64,000 bases of DNA from Rhodospirillales bacterium (GTDB taxonomy: Bacteria > Pseudomonadota > Alphaproteobacteria > Rhodospirillales > Thalassospiraceae). The notes beneath the pieces are model-generated. The model ran no database searches, was not told the DNA's origin, and was given only the letters and a program-made list of their open reading frames with translations. Position 1 is the first letter of the stretch; every line of letters starts with the position of its first letter. The position numbers and the translations under genes are program-made. The stretch covers positions 620,001-684,000 of the forward strand of contig JAHQVT010000010.1 of assembly GCA_019634165.1 (NCBI GenBank), written 5' to 3'. Positions 44,279-53,590 of this stretch are shown one piece after another.

Positions 44279-45544
44279 TTGAAACGACGTCTGGTTTTAT
44301 CACGCAGCCTTAGTCTTATTTCCGTTCTGTTTGGGGCAGGTGCTGCCCTGATCTGGATGTTCTGGCCCGAAATTACCGGTCAGATAAAAGAGCGACCCAA
44401 GCAGGAAGATATTCTGACCCTGCGTCCGACAACATTTTCTGATCTTGATGGTTGGCAAAATGACGACATGCGGCCATCGATCCGTGCTTTTGTGCGGTCC
44501 TGTAAGGCAATGTTACGACGTGACGATGCCAAGATGGTTGGCCCAGATGACCGTATGGGCACCATTGGTCAATGGCGCAATGTCTGTGAGACGGCGGTTT
44601 CTTTGGATGTTGATAGCCTGCGCAAAGAAGATGCGCGCGCCTTTTTCCAAAGCGACTTCAAACCTTATTTAACCGGAAATAGAGATAAGCCAGAAGGCCT
44701 CTTTACCGGTTATTATGAGCCGGAATTGCGTGGTCGGCTGACCAGAGGTGGTAAGTTTCAGACCCCGATTTACCTGAAACCTGATGACATGGTGTCGGTC
44801 GATCTTGGTGATTTCCGCGAAGACCTTAAGGGGACCAAACTGGTTGGGCGCCTGACAGGCAGCAGTTTGAAACCTTATTTCGATCGGGCAGATATTGAAA
44901 AAGGCGCTCTTTCTGGCCGCGATCTTGAAATGGTTTGGGTTGATAACGCCATTGATGCCTTTTTCTTGCAGATTCAGGGATCAGGGAGGGTGGTCTTGCC
45001 TGACAGCAGCGTCTTGCGCGTTGGCTATGCCGCGACCAATGGGCGTCCTTATTTTGCCATTGGCCGTGAATTGATTGAACGCGGCGCGTTAACGCGCGAA
45101 ACGGTTTCCCTACAGACCATTCAGAAATGGTTGGAAGACAATCCAGACGAAGCTGATGGGGTGATGAACACAAACGCATCCTATGTCTTCTTCCGCCCGC
45201 TTCAAACCGACCCAAATGACCCAAACGCCGGTCCGCTGGGATCGCAAGGGGTGGCGTTGGAGCCAGGTCGGTCATTGGCTGTTGACCGGCGCTTTCATGC
45301 AATGGGTGTTCCGGTTTGGCTTGAAACCCGTGATCCGATGAACTTGGACCGTAAATTCAATCGTCTGATGATTGCCCAAGATACGGGTGGGGCCATTCGT
45401 GGACCGGTGCGCGGGGATGTCTTTTTCGGTCCCGGGGATGATGCTGCGCTGTTTGCCGGGCATATGAATAGAACCGGTCAGAAATTTATTCTTTTGCCGA
45501 GTGTAATTGACCCGGCGAAATGGGTGAAAGAGACAGCAAAATGA
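44279..45544 (+). CDS. mltA: Membrane-bound lytic murein transglycosylase A
   Basis: Cleaves peptidoglycan glycan strands with 1,6-anhydro product formation. The MltA barrel has GLFTGYYEPELRG, the conserved FFLQIQGSGRV and VGYAATNGRPYFAIGRELI. The C-terminal 3D domain carries the catalytic Asp region IAQDTGGAIRGPVRGDVFFG. An N-terminal hydrophobic segment (LSLISVLFGAGAALIWMFW) anchors or exports it; no lipobox is visible. The start is a TTG at 44279; the first in-frame ATG would cut into the signal segment. It overlaps the next gene by ATGA. Confidence 0.93.
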   Translation: MKRRLVLSRSLSLISVLFGAGAALIWMFWPEITGQIKERPKQEDILTLRPTTFSDLDGWQNDDMRPSIRAFVRSCKAMLRRDDAKMVGPDDRMGTIGQWRNVCETAVSLDVDSLRKEDARAFFQSDFKPYLTGNRDKPEGLFTGYYEPELRGRLTRGGKFQTPIYLKPDDMVSVDLGDFREDLKGTKLVGRLTGSSLKPYFDRADIEKGALSGRDLEMVWVDNAIDAFFLQIQGSGRVVLPDSSVLRVGYAATNGRPYFAIGRELIERGALTRETVSLQTIQKWLEDNPDEADGVMNTNASYVFFRPLQTDPNDPNAGPLGSQGVALEPGRSLAVDRRFHAMGVPVWLETRDPMNLDRKFNRLMIAQDTGGAIRGPVRGDVFFGPGDDAALFAGHMNRTGQKFILLPSVIDPAKWVKETAK

Positions 45545-45906
45545 TCCGTCATATCGTTCTGTTGCAAGTTTCTGGAAGCATTCCGCCGGGTCAGATCAAA
45601 GAAGTCCTGATCGGTGTTGAATCCGCAGCCCTTGCAACATCGGGAATGGTTGCCTTTGCCGGGGGCGAAAAGACCACAGGCAGCGGCCTTAGTCAGGGAT
45701 TTACCCATGGCTATACCATCGATTTTAAAGATGACGAGGCCCGCGATCATTACTTGGTTGCACTTGATGAGGACGGCCTCGGACGGAGATTATCCGATAT
45801 TGCGGTCGGTGGTCTTGGTGGGATACTGGTGATGAACATTGATATTTCAGATATCAAAACACCTGAAGATACCAGCAGCAAGAAGCTTCAAGCACGCTGG
45901 GTTTGA
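45541..45906 (+). CDS. Dabb-family (stress-responsive A/B barrel) protein
   Basis: A 121-residue protein starting MIRHIVLLQVSGSIPPGQIKEVL, the pattern of the Dabb alpha/beta-barrel family, with the mid-strand YTIDFKDDEARDHYLVALDE. Members dimerise and bind small molecules; function unknown here. Its ATG overlaps the mltA stop (ATGA), so the two are translationally coupled. Confidence 0.8.
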   Translation: MIRHIVLLQVSGSIPPGQIKEVLIGVESAALATSGMVAFAGGEKTTGSGLSQGFTHGYTIDFKDDEARDHYLVALDEDGLGRRLSDIAVGGLGGILVMNIDISDIKTPEDTSSKKLQARWV

Positions 45907-46044
45907 TCAAAATAGAATAATCATACTATTTCTATTTCCCGATTTATTGCCTTTGCATCGTGAAATGAAGCTGAATAATTCCCATCAAAAATATTAATCA
46001 AAAAACCAGCCTGAAACCGGCCGGAAGTTGTGCTGTTTAAAACA

Positions 46045-46077
46045 AAAACACCGAATAGCGATGCTACCCGGTGTTTG
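46045..46077. terminator. Hairpin terminator of rlmN
   Basis: AAACACCG (about 46046-46053) pairs with CGGTGTTT (about 46069-46077); the loop holds a second pairing TAGC/GCTA. A-rich on the left and TGTTTG on the right. It lies about 35 bases after the rlmN stop. Confidence 0.7.
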
Positions 46078-46109
46078 TTTGTATTTGGTCAATTTAGCTG
46101 GTGGATGCC

Positions 46110-47357
46110 TTACTGAGCGGCAACAACGCCTTCGCTGCTGGTCTCGCCGGCACCCGATTTGCCACAGCCCGATACGCGGGATTTGCGCTGGCGCTGGCTT
46201 TCGGATTTCAACTGACCACAGGCAGCCAGAATATCGCGGCCGCGCGGCCAGCGAATTGGCGCTTCATAGCCGTTATCAAGCAGGATCTGTGCAAACTTCT
46301 TGATATCGTTGGTTGGCGTGCATTCGTAATCCGATCCCGGCCATTTATTAAACGGGATCAGGTTAAACTTGCAATGAACGCCTTTGACCAGTTTGGCCAA
46401 TGCACGGGCATGCTCGGGCTTGTCATTGATGCCTTTGAGCATGACATATTCCATCGTGATCGGCCGGGAATTGGACATGCCCGGATAATGACGGCAGGCA
46501 TTCATCAATTCTTTCAGCGGGTATTTCTTGTTGATCGGCATGATTTCATTGCGCAGATCATCTTCCGGCGCATGCAGCGAAATTGCCAGACCAACGCCCA
46601 GTTCTTCGCCACAGCGCACGATTTCAGGCACCACACCAGATGTCGAAAGTGTCACGCGACGGCGTGAGATCGAAATACCTTCGCCGTCCATGGCAATGCG
46701 CAGAGCATCGCGAACATTTTCATAGTTAAACAGCGGTTCGCCCATGCCCATCATGACGATGTTGGACAGGCGGCGAATACCGTTGGATGGGGTTGGCCAC
46801 TCGCCGTAACTGTCGCGCGCAATCATGAACTGGCTGACGATTTCACCCGGTGTCAGGTTGCGTACCAGAAGCTGGGTGCCGGTGTGGCAGAACTTACAGG
46901 TCAGCGTGCAACCAACCTGGGATGAAATGCACACAGCACCGCGGTCTTCGTTGCGATCTGGGATATAGACAGTTTCGGCTTCATTCCCGTCATGGAATTT
47001 CATCAGCCATTTATGGGTATCATCCGAGCTTTTCTGATCGGCGGTCAAAACCGGGCGACCAACATAGAATTCCTGAGACAGGCGATCGCGCAGCTTTTTG
47101 GAAATATTGGTCATATCCTCGATATCAGTGACACCGCGGTTATAGATCCAGTTCCAAAGCTGTTTGACGCGAAACTTGCTTTCGCCCATGTCAGCCATCA
47201 ATTCGGTCAGTTCTTCACGCGGGATTCCCACCAGATCGCGACGACCATCGGCTGCCTGCCCATTGGCGGCGCGCGTAACAAAGTCGGTAAGCGATGGGCC
47301 GTCATTGCTGACGGTGGCTTCGGTCTGGGTCGCGTTTTCGGTCAGGACGTCGGTCAT
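46110..47357 (-). CDS. rlmN: Dual-specificity RNA methyltransferase RlmN
   Basis: Radical-SAM enzyme making 2-methyladenosine at A2503 of 23S rRNA and A37 of some tRNAs. The cluster motif is [13 protein letters not shown] (CxxxCxxC), the mechanistic C-terminal cysteine lies in [14 protein letters not shown], and the N-terminal helical domain has [18 protein letters not shown]. 415 residues; the extra length is a basic and acidic C-terminal tail of about 30 residues. Single gene. Confidence 0.96.
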   Translation of the reverse strand: MTDVLTENATQTEATVSNDGPSLTDFVTRAANGQAADGRRDLVGIPREELTELMADMGESKFRVKQLWNWIYNRGVTDIEDMTNISKKLRDRLSQEFYVGRPVLTADQKSSDDTHKWLMKFHDGNEAETVYIPDRNEDRGAVCISSQVGCTLTCKFCHTGTQLLVRNLTPGEIVSQFMIARDSYGEWPTPSNGIRRLSNIVMMGMGEPLFNYENVRDALRIAMDGEGISISRRRVTLSTSGVVPEIVRCGEELGVGLAISLHAPEDDLRNEIMPINKKYPLKELMNACRHYPGMSNSRPITMEYVMLKGINDKPEHARALAKLVKGVHCKFNLIPFNKWPGSDYECTPTNDIKKFAQILLDNGYEAPIRWPRGRDILAACGQLKSESQRQRKSRVSGCGKSGAGETSSEGVVAAQ

Positions 47358-47487
47358 CCCGGGCTCTCTCTTTTGTTCTGGTGGTATTGCCGGTCATTTT
47401 GATACGGGGCATTTGCCAGCGTCTGCGGGACTATACCAGAAAATGCGTCAAAAAGCGCCGGAACGTAAAATGTGCACGTAAAGCTAT

Positions 47488-47508
47488 GGCCCCGCATATA
47501 GCGGGGCC
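47488..47508. other. GC-rich perfect hairpin upstream of rlmN
   Basis: GGCCCCGC pairs with GCGGGGCC around ATATA. No T run follows on either strand, so it is not a standard intrinsic terminator. It lies in the 263-base gap between the IalB-like gene's 3' end and the rlmN start. A Rho-independent role or an RNA leader for rlmN is possible. Confidence 0.45.
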
Positions 47509-47620
47509 GGGCCGATTTAGAAACGATAAATTTCACATTGCAGCTATCGCGCATATGCAATCACGGTTGCAAATCCGCCCGTCCGTGCCGCACTTACCGG
47601 TTTGGTAAGGGAAAGTTCTG

Positions 47621-48181
47621 TTAGATCGGCTTGGTGTTACAAGCCTTTGAAATCGCTTTATAGGCGGCGGTAAAACCAGACAGTGAATAGGTATCAGTGG
47701 TTTTCGTCCCGCGGGAGGAATAGCCAACCAAAACCATTTTCGAACCTGATTTCATTGCACCGACCAGTTTGCGATCTGTTTCAGCATCAACCGCCCAGGC
47801 GGAGTCCGCATGGGTAAACAGGCTGAACTTCTTGGAATCGATTCGAAGATCAACCGTGCTTTTGTCTTTATAGGTGTAACCGGTGATGAAGCTGACTTCA
47901 TTCACAAGCTTTAAGGCCGGGCGATGGGTAACCATCACATAAATCTTGCCGCGCTGGGTATAATCACCTTTGGCCGAAGTTGGCTGACTGCCCATATAGC
48001 AGACTTTTTGGCCTTCTTCGGAATAGGTGTAGGCTTCCCATTTGCCGTAAACATCAATCAATTTCGGCGCATTCTGGGCCTGTGCTTTGCTGACAGGTGC
48101 GCTAATTGCGATGAGACAGACAAATGTAGAAATAACTGCTGCAAGCGAAGTTCTGACGAGACGATGGGCGTGTTTTTTCAT
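47621..48181 (-). CDS. Invasion-associated locus B (IalB)-family protein
   Basis: A 186-residue secreted protein: signal peptide MKKHAHRLVRTSLAAVISTF...AQAQ, then an IalB-like domain beginning VYGKWEAYTYSEEGQKVCYMGSQP and ending SLSGFTAAYKAISKACN, with two cysteines that could form a disulfide. IalB was named for erythrocyte invasion in Bartonella; environmental homologues are common, and no pathogenic role should be inferred. Single gene. Confidence 0.85.
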   Translation of the reverse strand: MKKHAHRLVRTSLAAVISTFVCLIAISAPVSKAQAQNAPKLIDVYGKWEAYTYSEEGQKVCYMGSQPTSAKGDYTQRGKIYVMVTHRPALKLVNEVSFITGYTYKDKSTVDLRIDSKKFSLFTHADSAWAVDAETDRKLVGAMKSGSKMVLVGYSSRGTKTTDTYSLSGFTAAYKAISKACNTKPI

Positions 48182-48442
48182 GAGGTCGCGTATCGTGTCT
48201 GAAGTTTCGGGACTGACCCTAGGGCCAAGAAGACGGTACTAAAGCCACAGGATATGGCAAATTTATGAGGTTCCTTATCCGAGCCTGCCAACAAAAGGTA
48301 AAGATTAAACCAAGGAAACCGGAGGGTTCGGGCAAAAATCAGAATTAACCAGATTATCTTGCCGTTTCAGGATGCTAGCAAGGCCTAAAACCGCAGAAAA
48401 CAGACCTTTTTATCGTGATACTTATTGCAGTACTGCGCGGGA

Positions 48443-48997
48443 TTAACCTCGACCAAGATTGAGTTTAACCACCTGATCAAGGCAATCTTGTAGGGAGATG
48501 GCGTTATTTCCGCGGCGCATTCGTGCAAGCATATGGCCCAATTTGCGGGTTTCGCCTTTGGCTTTTGGGACAAAAAACGCATCAAACGAACACTGTTCGG
48601 AGCGATATTGCCAAACCCGGATGTCACCTTCGGCCCGGATCATTTCCGGTGCGCCGATTTTCGATTCGAAATCAGTTTCCGTCAGACCTTTAAGCGCTTC
48701 AGTCGGAATAGATTTAAACGGAATGGCGGCAACACTTGGTTTAGGCCGGCTTTTTGGTTTCTGGCGTGCCGTTGTACTTGTGGCTGGACGGGGTGTTGAA
48801 CCAGTTGCCAAGCGGGTGGCTTTGGCGTCGTCCTGATTATTGAGCTTGCCGTAATTGGTATTTGTCGTGCCCGGTGGCACGGTGGCACCGCCACAGGCAC
48901 TTAAGGCCAGTCCAATCACGGCTAAAAGCAACAACACCCCGAACGGACGGATGATGTCTGTTCGGGGTGTTTGTATGGTCAAATTTAATGCGCGCAC
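48443..48997 (-). CDS. Small lipoprotein of unknown function
   Basis: A 184-residue lipoprotein with signal segment LLLLAVIGLALSACGG (lipobox SAC at about residue 34-36), a Thr/Pro/Lys-rich linker, and a C-terminal domain: PTEALKGLTETDFESKIGAP, IRVWQYRSEQCSFDAFFVPK, ISLQDCLDQVVKLNL. The domain resembles SmpA/OmlA-like or related small folds (GxxExxxxxxxGxPxxxRxEGxxxxWQY), common in alphaproteobacterial lipoproteins. The GTG start leaves a few bases after the bactofilin stop, so they are one unit. Confidence 0.75.
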   Translation of the reverse strand: MRALNLTIQTPRTDIIRPFGVLLLLAVIGLALSACGGATVPPGTTNTNYGKLNNQDDAKATRLATGSTPRPATSTTARQKPKSRPKPSVAAIPFKSIPTEALKGLTETDFESKIGAPEMIRAEGDIRVWQYRSEQCSFDAFFVPKAKGETRKLGHMLARMRRGNNAISLQDCLDQVVKLNLGRG

Positions 48998-49002
48998 GGG
49001 GA

Positions 49003-49710
49003 TCAGGAATCTTCCGATTTACGCGGAATGGTGATGGCAGCGCTATTGCCGCTGCGCGACGTTCCATCGTCGCTGCTTTCGACATAGTCGAGTTCACCTT
49101 TGATGCGGGCACCATTTTCGATCTGAAGCGATCCATAAGTGATTTTGCCGCTGATTTCGGCAGAATTGATAATGGTCACGCGACGTGCGTTGAGATCGCC
49201 TTCGAACTTTCCGCTGATTTCAGCTTCATCAACCTGTGCGGAACCAACGAAAGTACCGCCATTGGAAACTTCCAGACGTGAGCATTCTTTGATCTGTGCT
49301 TCGACGACGCCTTCAACCACCAAAACATCGCAAGAACCAATCTCGCCCTTAAGCGTGATGTCGCGACCAACCGTCAGCCTTTTGCCTTCGGCATTGCTGC
49401 TAGCACTTGCCGGGCGGCCTGAATTGCCACGGGTCGGGATTTCAAGCGGGCGTTTTGGGATTTCCGGGCGGAAGCTGGTGGAATGCGGTTTACTGGACAT
49501 TTGCGGTTCATCCTTTGTGCGCGGCTTGGTGAATAGCTGCGGCTCAGTTCGTTTTTCTGTTCTTACGGCGTTGCCGGTACTGGTGGCCTGGTCAGTCGCA
49601 ACATCAGATGGCTTGGTCTTAGAAAGCGTGTCTGATCCACCTAACGGAGATGTATCGGACGAAGCCGCACTGCTGTCGACTGTTTTATTGGCTTTTTTCT
49701 TTCCAAACAT
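49003..49710 (-). CDS. Bactofilin (polymer-forming cytoskeletal protein)
   Basis: A 235-residue bactofilin: a flexible Ser/Lys/Pro-rich N-terminus (about 1-110), then the beta-helical core of short repeats (GRDITLKGEIGSCDVLVVEG, VVEAQIKECSRLEVSNGGTF, KFEGDLNARRVTIINSAEIS) and a short tail. Bactofilins polymerise without nucleotide and organise local cell-wall synthesis or polar structures. It precedes the small lipoprotein gene on the same strand. Confidence 0.92.
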   Translation of the reverse strand: MFGKKKANKTVDSSAASSDTSPLGGSDTLSKTKPSDVATDQATSTGNAVRTEKRTEPQLFTKPRTKDEPQMSSKPHSTSFRPEIPKRPLEIPTRGNSGRPASASSNAEGKRLTVGRDITLKGEIGSCDVLVVEGVVEAQIKECSRLEVSNGGTFVGSAQVDEAEISGKFEGDLNARRVTIINSAEISGKITYGSLQIENGARIKGELDYVESSDDGTSRSGNSAAITIPRKSEDS

Positions 49711-49790
49711 TGGATGACCAGATCCTTAAAGTTGCAGTTTCGGTTCTTTAGGCCGTTTTATTCGTTTGCCAGTGACCTTAAATGGTGACT

Positions 49791-50471
49791 TTAGGCCGTG
49801 GCTTTTGGCACATAGGTACCAAGGCGAACAGAATAGTGGACCATAAAGGCAGTTGCGATAATTGGTGCGACCAAATTAACAAATGGAATTGTCATCAAAA
49901 AGGTCAGGCCAACCCCGGCAACCCAAAGTTTTTTCTGGCGGCTTTTGCGGATTGCTTCGACGGTGCGCGCATCATAGCGACGTGCGGCAACCAGTTCAAA
50001 ATATTCACGCGATAAAAGATAGCCATTCATCGTGTAAAACGCGATGACATAGAGCGGCCCCGCCAGAAGAAGCGGCAAAATCAGAATGTTAAGCCCCAAA
50101 GCGGTCAGTGCGAATTTAAGACCATTGATAAGGGCTTCGCTGATCGGCTGTGGGCGGGTATCGGGGAGTGTTGGGTAATGTTTGTCTTCGACTGCATCGG
50201 CAATCTGATCAAGCATAAGGCTTGAAATCAGAACCGTGGCTGCGGGGAACATCAGCAAAACCAACAATGTCAGGCCAATGCCAAGCACCCCGTCGACCAA
50301 GCTTTCAAGCCAGCCACCATCGGTAAAGAAGGTGATGGAGTTCAGGCCAAACCAGATCAGAACCCACAGACCAACAATGGTTGCCAGTGCGCCGGCAACA
50401 CCAATCAGCACGACTTTGCGAAAGCGCGGGTCGGAAAATTGTGCGATGGATTTCAGAAAGTCATTGATCAT
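49791..50471 (-). CDS. EI24/CysZ-like membrane protein
   Basis: A 226-residue integral membrane protein with several hydrophobic helices (LIGVAGALATIVGLWVLIWF, LEGIGLTLLVLL-type segment, LGLNILILPLLLAGPLYVIA, VGLTFLMTIPFVNLVAPIIA) and the family-type YLLSREYFELVAARR stretch. It matches EI24-domain proteins, related to the CysZ sulfate permease. Sulfate transport is not implied by the context, as no cysteine genes are nearby. Single gene, downstream of the sRNA candidate. Confidence 0.85.
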   Translation of the reverse strand: MINDFLKSIAQFSDPRFRKVVLIGVAGALATIVGLWVLIWFGLNSITFFTDGGWLESLVDGVLGIGLTLLVLLMFPAATVLISSLMLDQIADAVEDKHYPTLPDTRPQPISEALINGLKFALTALGLNILILPLLLAGPLYVIAFYTMNGYLLSREYFELVAARRYDARTVEAIRKSRQKKLWVAGVGLTFLMTIPFVNLVAPIIATAFMVHYSVRLGTYVPKATA

Positions 50472-50646
50472 CGAAGATGTCGGTCCTGTTCTTATGTCGA
50501 AAACTTCCCTGTAAGGGAATCATGCCTGACATTCCTAGGCAATTAAAATTAACAGCCCGTGAAATCCGATGCCCGAAGCATGAATTTTCATAAAATTGTC
50601 GGAAGGCTGGCATCCGTTGAATTTTGTCTTATCGTGGGGATTGGGC

Positions 50647-50775
50647 AAAAAAAAGGCGTCCGGCCAGGGGGGAGAACCGGACGCCAGCGCTCCGATGATC
50701 TGGAGCGTGAGGAAAGGTAGGGGAGACCTTTTCCTCACACCGGGTTCCAATCATTTATTGGGAACCTTGTGACAG
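50647..50775 (-). ncRNA. Candidate small RNA with four stem-loops and C-rich loops
   Basis: Read on the - strand, four hairpins follow each other. HP4: GGTTCC.AAT/ATTGGAACC (50766-50743). HP3: 12 bp, GTGAGG... at 50738-50707. HP2: CGCTCC/GGAGCG (50707-50688). HP1: GGCGTCCGG/CCGGACGCC (50685-50655), followed directly by U8 (50654-50647), an intrinsic terminator. Two loops are C-rich (CTCCCCT in HP3, TCTCCCCCC in HP1) and could pair with SD sequences. A -10-like TATATG lies just upstream. It sits alone in a 513-base gap between lolA and the EI24 gene. The remaining flanks show nothing else. Confidence 0.72.
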
Positions 50776-50984
50776 ACTCACATATAGGGATCAGAAAGGT
50801 TCTGTGCCATAGAATCCCAGCCCGAAACCCAAGAATTTTCAAATGATCGGACGATTTTCACGCAGCACTGATTTCGTTACGAAACCACAATGTTGCCAAG
50901 GGCTTGAATCGAAAAATAATTACGTTTTCGCGCCTTACTTTTGGCGATGATGCGTTTGGTGCGAAGAATAATCAATTTTTGTGA

Positions 50985-51683
50985 TTAATTGCCCTTATCG
51001 GGCCAGATGCGCTCAAATTTAAACAGTTCCGGGTCAAGTGAAACGCCTTCTTCAGTGTTAAAAAGCGTCACTGTGGTTTCAATTCCGGTCGGATCGGTGA
51101 CGATCCATTGGCGCAACTGCATCGGTGCTTCGGCAAAAACCAAGGTCACACTGCCAGCGCCCGGATCAGATTTGCGCACCAGCTCAACCCGGACGGTTTT
51201 GGCTGTGCGGCTATAATCAGCAATCTTGACCTTGTCGGTCAGCGAGACATTTTCTGCCAGAATGATGCCCGCGGGGGTTTCATCAATGTCGAAATAGGTC
51301 GGGGCGTTGATTTCCTTGTCATAGTAAATGAAATCATGCCCGGTCGAGACCAGAAGGATCTGGGCTGGCGGATTATATTCAAACCGCATTTTGCCCGGCC
51401 GTTCCATGTAAAGTTTGCCCTCAGCAGCGCCACCATCTGATGAAATCTGAACGAAATCGGCCCGAAGGGTCGTCATGTCGCCAAGATAGCTTTCGATCTT
51501 GTTGATCATGTCAGGGGTGATTTTGCTTGCTGATTGCGCATGGGCGGCTTGGGGCAGGAAGGCGATACTTGTGACCGCACCAAGACCAACTGCAATGGCA
51601 ATGACGGCAGCAGCAAGGACAGAACGGTTTTTCTTGCGTTGCGTTTGCGCATTTTTCTGCGGATTTCTGGTCAAAAAAGTCAT
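50985..51683 (-). CDS. lolA: Outer-membrane lipoprotein carrier LolA family
   Basis: A 232-residue periplasmic protein that ferries lipoproteins from LolCDE to the outer membrane. It has a signal-like N-terminal hydrophobic segment (VLAAAVIAIAVGLGAVTSIA...AHAQ) and then LolA sequence: YLGDMTTLRADFVQISSDGG, KLYMERPGKMRFEYNPPAQI, SVTLVFAEAPMQLRQWIVTD, GIETTVTLFNTEEGVSLDPE. In alphaproteobacteria LolB is usually absent. Single gene, divergent from gshB. Confidence 0.9.
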   Translation of the reverse strand: MTFLTRNPQKNAQTQRKKNRSVLAAAVIAIAVGLGAVTSIAFLPQAAHAQSASKITPDMINKIESYLGDMTTLRADFVQISSDGGAAEGKLYMERPGKMRFEYNPPAQILLVSTGHDFIYYDKEINAPTYFDIDETPAGIILAENVSLTDKVKIADYSRTAKTVRVELVRKSDPGAGSVTLVFAEAPMQLRQWIVTDPTGIETTVTLFNTEEGVSLDPELFKFERIWPDKGN

Positions 51684-51911
51684 TTGCCTGCCTGGTCTTC
51701 AAAACATTTAGTTGATCGCGATTGCGGAAGATGAATGGCGGATGATAAAAATCCTGCCAAATGAGTATTCATCAATTGCGAATTACATATCGCATCATTT
51801 GGCCGGGAAGGCCAGCCGGGTCAAGCCGTGCCCGCAAATGATCACAATTGGCCGCTTTGGGCCATATTTGCAGGCACGGCGTAACTGCCGGTGAATAGGA
51901 GAACGCGTTTA

Positions 51912-52856
51912 ATGAGCCGTATCGTCGCCATCCAGATGGACCCGATCGAGTCAATCGACATCAAAGGGGACTCCACCTTTGTCATGGGCCTTGAAGCCCA
52001 GGCACGTGGATATGATCTGCTGCATTATCATCCCGATGACATGTTTTATGACCGCGGACGTGTTAAGGCCGAAGTCCGGCCGATGACCCTGCGCTATGAA
52101 CACGGCAATCATCATGATCTGGGAGATGCCAAGATCATTGATCTCGCCCGTGAAACCGACGTGATCCTGATGCGTCAGGACCCACCGTTTGACATGAATT
52201 ACATCACCGCAACCCATTTGCTGGAATCCATCCACCCAGAAACCTTTGTGGTCAACCATCCCGGCCATGTGCGGAATGCCCCGGAAAAAATCTTTGTGAC
52301 GGAATTTCCCGATCTGATGCCCCCGACCCTGATCACGCGATCGGCCGCACGGATCAAGGATTTCCGCGAAGAATATCACGACATCATCGTCAAACCATTG
52401 TTTGGCAACGGCGGGGCAGGCGTATTTCACCTGAAACCCGGTGATGAGAACCTTAATTCCCTGCTTGAATTGTTTGCAGCCCAATCACGCGAACCTTTGA
52501 TGGTTCAGGCTTATTTGCCTGATGTGCGCAAAGGCGACAAACGCATCATTTTGGTTGATGGCCAGCCGGTTGGCGCGATCAACCGGGTTCCAGCCGAAGG
52601 CGAAGCACGATCAAACATGCATGTTGGCGGCGTTGCAGAACGCTCGCTTCTGACCCCGCGGGAGCTTGAGATTTGTGAACGCATCGGGCCGGAACTTAAA
52701 AAGCGCGATCTGATCTTTGTCGGGATTGACGTGATTGGCGATTATATGACTGAAATCAATGTCACCTCGCCAACCGGCCTTCAGGAAATCAACCGTTTTG
52801 ATGGCTCTAAGCTTGAAGGTTTGATTTGGGATGCGATTGAAACCCGCCTGTCATGA
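51912..52856 (+). CDS. gshB: Glutathione synthetase
   Basis: ATP-grasp ligase joining gamma-glutamylcysteine and glycine. N-terminal region [20 protein letters not shown], the ATP-grasp loop [14 protein letters not shown], the metal- and substrate-binding region [18 protein letters not shown]. 314 residues. ATG 51912 is used, with AGGAG about 11 bases upstream. comM lies about 5 kb further on the same strand with unrelated small genes between, although gshB and comM are often neighbours. Confidence 0.96.
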   Translation: MSRIVAIQMDPIESIDIKGDSTFVMGLEAQARGYDLLHYHPDDMFYDRGRVKAEVRPMTLRYEHGNHHDLGDAKIIDLARETDVILMRQDPPFDMNYITATHLLESIHPETFVVNHPGHVRNAPEKIFVTEFPDLMPPTLITRSAARIKDFREEYHDIIVKPLFGNGGAGVFHLKPGDENLNSLLELFAAQSREPLMVQAYLPDVRKGDKRIILVDGQPVGAINRVPAEGEARSNMHVGGVAERSLLTPRELEICERIGPELKKRDLIFVGIDVIGDYMTEINVTSPTGLQEINRFDGSKLEGLIWDAIETRLS

Positions 52857-52911
52857 TGTGATCGTTTAGATCGCTTAGACACCAAGGACAGACTAATTTT
52901 AAGCAACTATT

Positions 52912-52940
52912 GGGCAGGTGCAAATCACCTGCCCTTTTTT
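52912..52940 (+). terminator. Intrinsic terminator after gshB
   Basis: GGGCAGGTG (52912-52920) pairs with CACCTGCCC (52926-52934) and is followed by TTTTTT. Confidence 0.9.
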
Positions 52941-52955
52941 ATGCTGACCGCTTTG

Positions 52956-53261
52956 CTATGCCTTGGTTGTTTTGATTTCGATTTCAACAAAGGTAAAGGC
53001 AAAATCATTGTCATTAATGACGTTGTGGGCAACGCCTGTTTTGCGGGCATAGGATTGGCCAGAAGTCAGGTCGGACAGAACAATATTTCCATCATGCATT
53101 TCGATGGTCAGTGTACCGCTGGTCATCGGAACTACGACGTAATCCATGCCATGGACATGATTGCCGGTTTCGGCACCGGGCGGGAAATGCCATTCGGTCA
53201 CCCGAACAGTATCGTCATCGACCTGAACCGTTGGAATTGCCTTGGGGCGCTTTGTAACCAA
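52956..53261 (-). CDS. Small cupin-domain protein
   Basis: About 101 residues forming a single cupin: motif 1 in HFPPGAETGNHVHGMDYVVV and the second motif in GVAHNVINDNDFAFTFVEIE. Two histidines (HVH) and others could bind a metal. The TTG at 53261 is preferred: GGAG lies seven bases upstream and the sequence before it is not cupin-like; the frame is open back to 53405. Function not known. Convergent with gshB across the terminator. Confidence 0.75.
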   Translation of the reverse strand: MVTKRPKAIPTVQVDDDTVRVTEWHFPPGAETGNHVHGMDYVVVPMTSGTLTIEMHDGNIVLSDLTSGQSYARKTGVAHNVINDNDFAFTFVEIEIKTTKA

Positions 53262-53368
53262 TGGTTTTCTCCAGATGATTGGCAGGAAAAGTGATGATAG
53301 TGGCAAGTGATCGGGCGTGCTTACCCTTTTTTGCGGACAAGTCTTAATCTTGTGGTTTGCAGGCAGGT

Positions 53369-53566
53369 ATGATGATGGATCATGCGATTTCAAAGCACTC
53401 GCCAAGCCAAAACCGCTATTTTGAGGGCAAAGGTATCTATTGTGCGGCGCGAAATTACCTTACACTGATTGCTAAACGTCAGAACCGGGATGCAAACTGG
53501 CATCTTGAAGGGATCGGCAAGGCACTGGATTTGGCGGTTTTGGGTCGTCGATTTCCTGTGCACTGA
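53369..53566 (+). CDS. Possible small protein, unknown
   Basis: A 65-codon frame (MMMDHAISKHSPSQNRYFEG... to ...FPVH) with native-looking codons, ending 25 bases before the GST gene. No family recognised and only a weak purine stretch upstream. It may be a short real gene co-transcribed with GST or a chance frame. Confidence 0.35.
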   Translation: MMMDHAISKHSPSQNRYFEGKGIYCAARNYLTLIAKRQNRDANWHLEGIGKALDLAVLGRRFPVH

Positions 53567-53590
53567 GATCAGGATAAGGGGCTTTGGATC

